From Mastacembelus armatus (Eukaryota > Chordata > Actinopteri > Synbranchiformes > Mastacembelidae): DNA of 64,000 bases. The stretch is from assembly GCF_900324485.2 (NCBI RefSeq), contig NC_046646.1, forward strand, positions 19,230,500 through 19,294,499. The letters are read 5' to 3'. The notes under the pieces were generated by a model. It saw only the letters and a program-made list of their open reading frames with translations. It had not been told where the DNA came from and ran no database searches. Positions 10,253 to 20,825 of this stretch are shown piece after piece; within the stretch, counting starts at the first letter, position 1, and each line of letters begins with the position of its first letter. Made by a program: the position numbers and the translations under genes.

Positions 10253-12755
10253 ATGGCACAACCACTGCAGACCGGAAATAATGGATCAGTGGACAATATT
10301 GTCAAGGTGCCAGTTTTCTCCTCTGTAGTGAAATGTGCGTTGTGTCGAGTTATTACAGGCTGATTTAAACAGGCAAATAAATCTCAACTACTGTGTTTTG
10401 ATTTGTGAAATTCCTGATTTGGCTTGCTATTTTTTAACAGTGTATCTTATGTTGAGAAAAATGCAAAAAAACCTAATAACTTCCCAACTTAAGCACTGCT
10501 GTTAATAACGTTGTTGTCTCTTTTCTCAAGAAAAACACAGACCACCAGGATGGGGAGACCAGTCAGCCTCCTAATTTGCAGCCTGATGCAAAGGTTTGCA
10601 TAATCTTTACATCTGTATTTGGTATTTGAAAATAACTATAGATGAAATACAGAGCCTTACTTTTCTTGTTGCATTTATGTTACAACTTTTTGCACTTAGT
10701 TTCCTTTGTTTTAGGAGAATGATAAAAAAAAAACAATTTAGTATGTATAAGTATATGTTCTTGTTTTACCTCAAACATATTTTTCAGATCATATGTCAAG
10801 ATTTAAGTGTGTTATTGCATTGACAGAATATAATTTGTTTACTGTAAATGAATTAAAAGTAATTCAAATGGATTTTCTTTCCATAGGAAAAAAAGGAGCT
10901 CCATTCAACCCATTCTTTTGAGTGGTGCTGGAGTAGCAAGAGTCCTGCATCTATTACCTGCAACAAAGCACAAACTGTTGAGGACCTGCTGAAAGGAAGT
11001 TCTGAGTTTAGAAGAATCGCAGAAAAAAACAAGACCAAAGAGCTTGTTATTGTAAGGGATGGAAAAGCCATCAGTTCACACTTTCCATGCAGTTTAATCA
11101 AAAATGAGCGTCTCATTCTCAAGTATATTAAAGCTGCAAATAAGCCAAAGCAACCATGCAGTGGCTCTGTTCATCCCTGCAGAAAGAGGCCAGCTGGTGA
11201 GCTTGTGATGTTTCATGTACTGACAACAGGAGGTAAAGATGTAGTGAAAATCATGAGAAATCCAGCACTAAGGGCAACAGTACAGGAGATTACTATTTAT
11301 GCATACCAAGGGGAAAAAGTAAAGCAAGCTCTAAAACGAGATGCTCGTTTTCTGAAAACGATTTTCAATAAGAACTGTGCACTCTCTCACACAAGCACCG
11401 AAGTAAACACAGAAATGTCCAATCTCGTTGATGATCTTGATGGTAAAACTTACAAGATCATCCTGCTCAATAGGTCTAATCCAACAGAAAGTCAGTCTAG
11501 CAGTCTGGATGATAATTACATAATACAAAGTGAATCTCAGAGATCTGAGTCTGATGAAAACCAAGATCCTTCACAGCAGTCTGCCACAATTGAGGCATTG
11601 AATGACAACACATCAGAAAAGAAACCAAAGCTTAATCAAAGCATATTCCGTGAAATACCTGATTCAAAACAGATGCGCATTCACTTATCTTCAGAGTTTA
11701 AGCATTTGATGAAAGGAATGAAATCTGAGGTTCCTAAGTTTTCTCGTAATCAGAATCTCCTCCATGTGGAGTATGGGAAGAGTGCTGAGACATGCAGGAA
11801 AGTGAAAACAATGAAGAGACTGATGGAGCTTAGCAGTTCTGTTTGTCAGGTGAGATTTTATGGTGACCCAGTGGGAAGTGGATTTCTCCTGGTTGACAAG
11901 TTTGTCCTCACAAATGCCCATGTAGTTAAAAAATTCTATAATGAGACCACAAAGCAGCTTGATGGGAGGGTCACTGCCCATTTTTTCTATGAAGATCTAC
12001 AGCTGGTAGGGGGAGAAGTAGAAGTGGAAGAGGTTGTTGGCTTTGAATATGGTCCAGATGCATCAGGGCACCAGTATGACTGGGTGTTGTTAAAGCTCAG
12101 TGCGGATAAGAAGTTGCCTGATGGTCTGTTACCAGAGACTGGATTCTGTCCACAGGGTGGTGCAGTTTGCATTATTGGGCATCCTGATGGTGGTGTGAAA
12201 AAAATAGATCCATGTCTGATTGTTCCATCTCATGACCGCAACAACGTTGTGGAGAGGCATTACTATGAGAATCAAGGGCACGTTCAGTTAATTACTGAGC
12301 TCTTCTTTGAGAGAGTGTCAGAATCTGTCAAACGTCACACACAGGATTTAACTTACGAGTCCTGTTTTTATTTTGGTTCATCTGGCTCTCCTGTTTTTGA
12401 CAAGCACTGCAAAGTTGTTGCAATGCATTCAGGGGGATATAGCTACCCCGGTCTAACAGGTACAAAACACAGTGTCATAGAGTATGGCCATCCTTTGTCC
12501 CGTATTATTGAACACATTCTTGTTCAGATGGTGGAAAGAGGAAGGGCTGACGTGTTGAAGGCATACATTGATTGCCCTTATCCACACCATGACATCATGA
12601 TGACCAATTTAAAGAAACTGGTTGAGAGCAGAAATATCACAGCATTTAGAAATGCTCTCAACAGTTCAGTTGTTAAAAATGACCAGAGTTTGAAGATGTT
12701 CTTTGATTTCTTCTCTCAGAAAGAGGAATTTGTCCCAATGGACATTGACACATAA
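10253..12755 (+). CDS. FAM111-like trypsin-like serine protease, full length
   Basis: Coding exons are 10253-10306, 10531-10593 and 10887-12755, giving about 661 residues (human FAM111A 611, FAM111B 734). Residues about 60-125 (TVEDLLKGSSEFRRIAEKNK...) and 145-190 (ITIYAYQGEKVKQALKRDAR) resemble the two ubiquitin-like regions of FAM111. A Ser/Glu-rich linker follows, then a trypsin-like domain with His384 in TNAHVV, Asp437 in YDWVLLKL and Ser538 in GSSGSPVF. The positions agree closely with human FAM111A (His385, Asp439, Ser541). Family knowledge: FAM111 proteases are nuclear, self-cleaving, help clear DNA-protein adducts at replication forks and restrict some DNA viruses. The first two exons are tiny. 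No canonical PCNA-binding PIP box was seen. Whether it is nearer FAM111A or B is left open. Confidence 0.88.
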
Positions 12756-13033
12756 ATTACAATTCTAGTTACTGATAAATATACAGCAGTTCAGCAAAAA
12801 GTAAAATCTGCAATGTCTCTTTTCATATATTGATGTACTTTTGTTAAACACAAGAATACAGGGATCTGCTGTGAGATCTGTCCAAACCCGGTGTGCAAAT
12901 TCCCTTAAGAAGTAAAAATTTCTTTTTGAATCAAGGGAACTGTACTTTTTCTTTTTTAGCCTCATGTTTATGACCAAATCTATTTTTAATAGTCTGTTTT
13001 TTATTAGCTGGTAAAGTACTGTACATATCCTTT

Positions 13034-13039
13034 AATAAA
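13034..13039 (+). terminator. Poly(A) signal, FAM111 copy 2
   Basis: AATAAA about 280 bases after the stop codon, in AT-rich 3' sequence. A second AATAAA lies at about 13387. Confidence 0.55.
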
Positions 13040-13984
13040 GTATTTAAGGGTTCTTTAGTGATCTTGTCTAATCACTATTAAAACCTGTACTCTCAGCTGA
13101 TGTTAGCTTATCACAGGTATGTTGGAAATATGTCAACAGATAAGAAATTCAGGGATTTTAGAAACTCTCACATAGTTTGCCCACCAGACGGCACTGCCTG
13201 TAAAGTGTCTGGTTGAGTACATGCTAACCACAGTTTATTTTATTCTCAATAATGTTTAAAGATTTCTTCTTTCATTGATTGATTGCTGATAACATTTTGA
13301 AAACCTTCTCTGGAAAGTGGATGTTGCATGATTATACTGGTTCTCAATGTTGTAAAGTGTTTCACATTTATCATGGTTGGTGTTCAATAAAGTATTAAAG
13401 TATTCTTGATTGTATTTTTTAAGGTGGGTTGAGCTCTGTTTGTGCTCTCAATTAGCAAAAATGTATGAATTAGAGTTCAGAGGTAAAATTAGAGTCTTAG
13501 ACCTGTTTATAAAGATTCAAATGAGCTTTTTTCCCCCTCTTGAAATCAGAATAGTCACAAAAGTCTGACATGTCAATAGTCTGACAGTAGTTCATTGGTC
13601 AAGTATTGTTAAATCACACCAAAGAGTAGCACTATAGCTGGACATAACATTTTCATTTTATATAACCTGCACAATAATTGTACTGTAGACACACAATATC
13701 AATACGTGGCCTGGAGATCCTTTCTAGTTACCTCTTGTTATGAATGCGTCATCCTGCACCATGCCACTTTCTGTGTTGTCAGTATTGTGAATCCAGACGT
13801 AGGGCAAGTTGTTTTAATGTAATCTTTTTTAATGCTTAAATTACGAGTCAACAAAATGCAAACATTTTACTATTAATGATAAAAAGTAAAATGCCAGGAT
13901 GAGTGAAGTTTTTAATTAGTGTGAGTTATGTCTGGACTGTTGGTGTTCACGTTAATGCACTTCAACAACTCAGTCTCTTCGCCG

Positions 13985-14327
13985 TAGGCAAACCTTTATT
14001 TTATTAAAGAATATTTTTGTTCGCGTAAATTAAATCAAAATAAGACGATTTTTATATTGTTTTTTTAAAGTAAAAATTAGGAAATAAAGCCGTTTTTTCG
14101 TTATAATTTCGTTGTAATTTTCCGATTTTAAAACTAATATGGACTCAACGTTAGGCACAGCAAGATCATATAAAATAATTCCAATGATACAGGTTTTTAT
14201 ACTTTTTATATGAAATGAGAAATTGATGGCACTGAAGTCAGTTTGATGCCGGAGGAATGTTTTATATGGTCTACATTTTCAGCACGGACACTTTAGGAGA
14301 ACGGACCAACGTCGAGGGCTTGATGAA
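13985..14327 (+). promoter_or_regulatory. crcp 5' flank and leader
   Basis: About 340 bases lie between the end of the duplication unit and the crcp start codon. They are AT-rich, with no CpG island or TATA box that can be assigned. The 5' leader must lie here. Confidence 0.4.
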
Positions 14328-15990
14328 ATGGAAGTGTAAGAATTTTTTATTTTAAAATTAAGACTAGTTTATCGTAACTTTATTACGATGTGTTGTTTAT
14401 TTCAACTGTAGACCAATGTAGTTGTTTAACCTTGTTGAAGAAACCGTTGGTTTTATAAACAGTGTCACGATCGAAGAGCTAAAGGGCTAAACAATTTATT
14501 AATTAGAAATATTAGATATTGAGCTGTGAATGCGATGTTACAAAGTGAGTCAACTGAATTTTAAAATTAATTTGTTACATGTTTAGTTTTTAAAAGATCA
14601 AAGATGGATTTCTGTGATTCAACATTTATTTTTTCCTTTCAGGAAAAATGCTAACGTTGCAATGCTTAGTAACTATGAGGTACGGTTATGTGTTCTGTCT
14701 CGCTATTTCACATATGTTTTTGCATTTTTCAGTCTAGACACAAAACTAATTTAGCGTTAGTGTCACATGAGATTTGTTTTTCTGCGTGTTTCTCAGGTGT
14801 TCAAACTCCTGACAGACCTAAAGGAGCAAAGGAAGGACAGCGGGAAGAACAAGCACAGTATAGGGCAGCAGAACCTCAACACCATCATGTATGAGGTTGG
14901 CACACATCCTCTCCCTCATTTCACTGGCGTTTCCCTGCTCTGTGTGCTTTTTTTAAATCCGATTTTGCAGCTTTTCATAAGAGTGCCCACAGTTTCTTCT
15001 GCATTTCCATACAGACACTGAAGTACCTGTCCAAGACGCCCTGCAGCAGACAGAGCCCAGAGACTGTCAAAGAGTTCCTCACAACCATGATGCCTCACAA
15101 ACTCACAAAGTCAGTAAGAGCTGAAAAATTCATAGATTTCATGTCTTCATTTGGGATTTACAAGAACCATGCAGTGTTTTTAGGTAGACACATATATCAC
15201 ATATGTGTTCTGCACACTGCTGATGTTTTTCCCCCTTAATGTCATCAGGGCAGAGAAACTGCAGCTATTGAACCACCGGCCACAGACAGCAGTGGAGATT
15301 CAACTAGTGAGTGTTTTATTAAACTGTTTTTTTTTTTTTAACAATTATTACATATTCACTGTTTAATTAGTTAATTAGTAAGGGGGGACAAAACTGCCTG
15401 GGACTGTTTGCCGGTTTGAACTGTTTTGCCTGGGACTGTTTGCCTGAGGATTTTTGTCTGTCTGTGTTTTTTTGTCTTTTGACACTTAACTACTTTTTTT
15501 TTTTTTTTTCAATTCTGGTCTCTCTCTCAACCTGTCTCTTCAACCTGTTTTGGGATGGCGGGAGGTCGTGTGAATGCTAGGAGAAGCTCTGAGCATCATA
15601 CTTTACATTTGACCTTTTTTTCTTACTGTCAACAAAATCCATGAAATGTTTAAATCAAACAATGAATAGATCCTATTACCAAACACTGCCCGTGTGGTCA
15701 GAGCATCAAGAACATTCTTTGGCCACACTTGTGGACTTAGTGACACACTGTTTTCACACTGTTAATAATATGGTATGAAAAATATTAATTACAGCCCCTT
15801 TTATACACTTGTGTTGTTAATATTACCTTGGTTTTGTATTTGTGCTCAGATGGTAGAAGAGAGTGAAGAGCGGCTATCAGAGGAGCAGATTGAGGAGCTG
15901 ATACAGACAGTCGCAGACGTCCTTCCTGGTGACCCGGAGCAGGAAAATGCAGCTCCAGCAGAGATGAGTGAAGCTGGTGAGCAGTCGTGA
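14328..15990 (+). CDS. crcp: RNA polymerase III subunit RPC9 (CGRP receptor component)
   Basis: Six coding exons: 14328-14335, 14643-14679, 14797-14895, 15015-15109, 15249-15306 and 15850-15990. Phases join cleanly to 145 residues (human 148). The start MEVKNANVAMLSNYEV and the blocks LLTDLKEQRK, SGKNKHS, QQNLNTI, KAEKLQLLNHRP and VEIQLMVEESEERL match vertebrate CRCP. The product pairs with RPC8 to form the stalk of RNA polymerase III, used in initiation, and was first described as an accessory factor of CGRP receptors. The first coding exon is only eight bases. The acidic tail (GDPEQENAAPAEMSEAGEQS) is typical of the family but not conserved in sequence. It sits just upstream of the sulfotransferase gene, the same pairing as human CRCP-TPST1. 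Confidence 0.95.
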
Positions 15991-16314
15991 CACAGCAACA
16001 GGCCAGAGGTGATCACAGGTGGTAAACTGCCGTGAAGGCTAAAAGAACTGAACTGGTTGATTTTACCATCACCATTTTGCATCTCTGCTTGAAATGAACA
16101 TGGTAACAAGATAATGCACAATGGCTGCATGAGATGAATCATTTCATGACTGCATGAAAATTAGCAGGATGTATTTTTATTTGTTTTGCATCTGACCCAA
16201 GTAATTTGTGTAACACATAAGTTAATATTTATGAAGACCCAGCATGCTATTGATCTAGTGTATTTTTGGTTCTTAATTTAAAGTTTATTACCAGTTTCAA
16301 CCATGGTGCAAAGA

Positions 16315-16320
16315 AATAAA
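16315..16320 (+). terminator. Poly(A) signal, crcp
   Basis: AATAAA 325 bases after the crcp stop, followed by a T-rich stretch. Confidence 0.65.
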
Positions 16321-16384
16321 GTTGTTTTTCTAGTGTATGTTTTCCAAAGCTGTAATATGTCTGTCTTGCAATTAAACTTGCATT

Positions 16385-17815
16385 GGCCAGGCGGTATTAT
16401 TAAAGTACTATGTAATGACATAGTAGACAGTAAAGACTAAGAAGTGACCATCGTGTGTTTTTCATGTCTAACTTTGTATGCTAATCTTTTGTGAAGACGC
16501 AGAGGAAGGATGCGCTGGTTAGACCCACGAATTCATTCTGCTTTCGGTTTCCTGTGTATGACATTAGTTTCGTGCTCTTACTTCATATCTTAACAAAACA
16601 AGATACAGTGGTAAGGTGACGCTGATTTTGTACCAGCACATTTACAGCAGGAGGCCCATGTGAAATGCAGCTGACAGTGGAGCTTACATCTCTGAAATCC
16701 CATAAACAGATCCACAATCTTCCAGTCTGAAATTTACAGATTTTAAACTTGAGTACTAAAAATCATTTGCCAGGCTGCAAAACCAGATCTTTACAAGTGC
16801 ATAAAACCATGTACTTGTGCACAATGATGCTGAATTACGCACATTGATTTAATGTGGCCTCAGTAGCTGTGGTAAATGATTTGGTACTGTATATTACATC
16901 ATATTATATTAGAGATAGTGGCTGCCAATTACATCTTTAGCAGTTATTCAGATGTACACTGAAAAATGATGAGCTAAATACTAATAGTAAATGCCCATTT
17001 GCACACAGGATAATTAAACGTAGCCCCGCTTTTCCAGGGAAAACTGTGCCCAGGGGAAACTAATCCATGAACTTCAGGGATCCTGAAAGTCTATGGTTTA
17101 TTCATGTCAAAATCTAGTTTTAAGAGCCTAATTGTTTTCAACATATACTTGAAGTACTAAAAGTACTAATCATGCTTTGGTGTTCCTTATTATACTATTA
17201 AAATGTCACTATAGTGAAAATGCTTCTGGTTTGTATTTTACATCAGTTGTTTAAATTTTTTGTTAATGAGTATCTAACTTTCACCAAGAATGTTCACATC
17301 TGGACCAGTCCTGACACACCCAGATAATCTATGTCAACCAGCACCAGAGAATTACAGCAAAACTCAGCCCACATGTGAGGGAGTGTGGGCTGGACTCAGG
17401 CTTAGGGCTCCTGTGTATTCTGACCAGAAGCCTCAATGCTATTTGGGGGAAAAAAGCATGAAAGAGAAACAAATAATTGTAGTTATGCATGTACATTGTA
17501 CCACTGTCTAATAACGAAATATTTGAGTATCATATGCAAATTTCATTATTTCATCGATTGTAACTTGACAGACTTTTGGCCACATCTGGTCCTCCAGGGG
17601 CCTCAACCCATCAGGAAGCTCACGGTAAAAGAGAAAATTTGTTTTACTAATGAAAAGGTGGGTAAATGAAATAAGGCCTGCACTAAATCCCACAGTGTGA
17701 TTAAATCTCCCCTGTGGGCTTTCACTGGGCGCATACAGATCGATGGGCTAAAGTAATTCTAGCCTCCAGTGCGAAGAAGAAAAAAAATACCTTGGTCAAT
17801 TCGGCGGAATTACCC
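16385..17815. other. Intergenic between crcp and tpst1, nothing recognised
   Basis: AT-rich sequence with no recognisable coding exon, RNA gene or transposon end. The small reading frames at 17290-17700 show no family features. Confidence 0.5.
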
Positions 17816-18161
17816 TTTAACGCCTCCACCAATAGGAGTCGTCCAAGCAGATGTTTTTAGAATTAGAACGCTCCTCGACCAATCAGCGCTCAGCTTCCTC
17901 TCACTGTCTGCGCTCGAGCTCAGTGGTTTTTTTTTTTCCTGACAACGGCAGAAAAGGCTGCGGGTCTTCACGGTGCGTTTTCATTTTTGCACTTTTCTTA
18001 AACACTAAAACGGCGAAGGAGGCTCCACAGGAGAGAAAACACCGACGTGTCCGTGAGGACAGAGCAGCTCTTCGCGTGACGCCTTTTGGATCAAGGTCCA
18101 TGTGTGCTTTTTTTTTTTTTTTTTTTTGCCCCCCTTCAGATTTCGACAGTTTCACAGACGT
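17816..18161 (+). promoter_or_regulatory. tpst1 promoter and first non-coding exon
   Basis: CpG-rich, with CCAATAGG at about 17828 and CCAATCAGC at about 17878. A likely non-coding exon ends at about 18161 before GGTGAGTGA. A second non-coding piece may start after the acceptor at 20494 and run into the coding exon. The assignment to tpst1 rests on strand and position. Confidence 0.5.
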
Positions 18162-19928
18162 TGGTGAGTGAACACCATTTTAAACGGAGCTGAAATCAAC
18201 AAGGCGAAATACAGACAGCTAAATCCTCCTGTTTATACCAGCCAAATGTGCTCAAACAAGACAGTGACGCGCGGTTGTGCTGAGCTGTAGGTGGCCTCTG
18301 GTCTGTCACGGTGCGTTTGACTGATGTCAGGTCAGTCACCTGGAAGCTGCACGTCCCGGGTGCGTTTGTGCAAAGAAGCATCATCAAATCCGAGCAGATG
18401 TTTGTGGCTGCCGGGCCTGCACCTGTAGAATAATCCTCTTTATACACACAACATTAGCTGCAGTGGTGGCTCTGACGTTTTTACTGTTTAGACCGTTACG
18501 CATCGTGTTCAATTCAGATTTGTGCAAAAAAAAAAAAAATGCAGCAGTTGATGAAGCAGCTGCAAACGAACGCACAGAACCACGTTTTGTCACCCACGCA
18601 GCTTTCACAAGAATACATGAGTAATATATGAAGTAACTCATACAACAGTGGACAGGCTAATGGCAGTGATGCAACAATCAGAGTTAAGAGAAAATGTGGA
18701 AGTTGTTCTTTAAAGCAAGAGGTCTGTCAGTGCTCTCATTTTACGGACAAGCTTTATTTTATTTTTTTTTTTAAAAACCCTGCTGCACTGAGAAATGTGC
18801 AAATAGCAATAAATAAAATATAATAAGATGTCAGTTCTTCATTATGAAGCTTTTATGGTACATTCATTTCACATTTTGTTCACTGCCTGGGTCGACATGA
18901 AGTGACCGAGAATAGTTCTTTCAAAAACCTATGTACAATGCACATAAGGAAATAGCTCCAGGCATGGGCGAGCTCTTAAACACAATACCGAAAATCATGA
19001 ACACAAAAGGGTGTAGAGAAGTTGTAGGAGCTGTTCTCCCTGTCAGACTTTCCTTTTAGTAAAAGTCACTGTTCCCCCCAGAGTTGCTGCTTTGTTGCCT
19101 CAGCTGTCACAGGTTGACTGAGTACAGGTTACTGTTTTCTGCTGTTTATAGCCTTGCTTGTTAGCTTTCCCCCAGAACAGGGAGCACAGTGCTCTTTTCA
19201 AGGTCAGTGCCCAGATTTATCACAGTGTGTGTCCACTGATATTCTCTGCAGAAACCTAGTTTATGAAAAAAACTGATTTTTTCCCCTTCTCTTCAGCCAT
19301 GCAGATGGTTTAGATTTTCAGATATCTCTGATAATTTGACTGAATTGGTTCTTTAAATCTGTTGAAGACCAAAAACAGCAAGGCTCATCTTAAACCACTG
19401 GCCTAATTCTCTGCAAAATCCAAGTGATATAATCTCTGGATGGAAATGCAGTAGAATTATATGTAAATCTCTGGGATACCACTGGATTTAGTGTGGCTTA
19501 GGGCAGGATCTAATTATCCCAGCAAGGTCATCATGTCCTCATTTCTAGCTGTTTTTCCTTTTTGCTTTAATCGTCAGACTGAAACTTTTAGACAGGCTTC
19601 TCCAGAACAGGAAGACAAGTGTGCCCCATGTGGCATCCTGATGTTAAATAAAAGTCATGAAGGAAACCACAATACGTTTGAGAAAGGGAGACATATATCA
19701 AGTGTGCATCTGTGGTTGTATGTTTTTGATATGAGTTTGTGTGGTGTTAGATAGATAATGTGGCTGTAAGAGTAACATACTATAGGGAAATTAGTGGACC
19801 TAATGGAATCATTAGTTGTGCTGTAGTCTGTGTCCAGCCGTTTCATTTCTTTTTGCATGTTTTAACATTTTCAGTTTGCTGTGGGCTAATAAGAGAAATA
19901 AGACTTAGGCTTAGGATGGTGAAACTGT

Positions 19929-20105
19929 TTGTGGGAACATTGCAAAAGACAAAGAGGGAAGTGGTGGGATGCTCCACTTGGTCAATAGTGATCTTATTTA
20001 CATTGCATTCCATTTTCGTGCAATATAAACTGTCAGTGAGAATTTAAAAAAAATGAGGAAGCCGTAATTAGTGCCTTCAAAAACACCGCCTGAGAGCGTG
20101 TCTGC
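19929..20105 (+). repeat. Inverted repeat, left arm (177 bp)
   Basis: This stretch is almost the exact reverse complement of 23439-23614, with a handful of mismatches seen by eye. It lies in the intron before the first coding exon of tpst1. No terminal repeats or target duplications are obvious, so the class of element is unknown. Confidence 0.85.
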
Positions 20106-20825
20106 GTTGTCTGCTGCAGTGAACTTTTCCATGATTTAACAGTCAGTGGCTGCCCAGAGGAAAGATGCAAAATAGCTGCTTTGAGAACAGAAACTGGATG
20201 CATTTAGACTCTGAAAATGTGTCCAAGTGTTCTTGGCAAAATAATGCAGCAGCCACCTTCACACACTGCTTGCTTATAGTAGCTCTCATGCAATGGCTGA
20301 TGTGTTGGATTTACTCATTTATTGAAAATTTTAAATATTATCATGATAACAAATTTGAGGACTTTGTAAATAAAATTTGACTTGATATGATTTTTTTAAT
20401 ACTCCACAAGTTGTGAGATCATGTTTAGTATGAACTAAACAGATTCTGGTGCAGTACTTGCTGAAGTGTATAATATGTTCTCCTCTTGTCTTAGGTAGCG
20501 TAGGAATGATGGATAAGAGGCATGGCTGGCTGTGGGGTGCAGCAGGCCTGGATCCTGCTCTCCAACACCAGGGCTGATGAACTCCAGAGGACTAAGGAGC
20601 CTCCCCAGCCCATTCCTGAATATCACACCCACACTGCACTCTCCGGGTCTGCTTTAGGCCTACCTCAGCATCAGCTCAGCTGCTTTTGTTCACTCTCTGC
20701 TAACTCTGACATCTACTAAAATTTAAGAACTTATTACATGTACATGTGATTGTGGCTACAAGCCTTCTCATGTGCTCCTAAATATTATTTTATATGCTAC
20801 TGAATCCCAAACACGCCCAGCAGCT

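Larger units (their letters stand above)
7160..13984. repeat. Tandem segmental duplication, unit 2 (FAM111 locus)
   Basis: Second copy of the unit described for 92-6746, offset by about 7.1 kb. It carries the intact FAM111-like gene. The 5' quarter (7310-9980) shows no clear match to unit 1 and contains the promoter. Downstream, about 150 bp near 13650-13800 is present only here. The right edge falls just before the crcp promoter. Confidence 0.8.
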
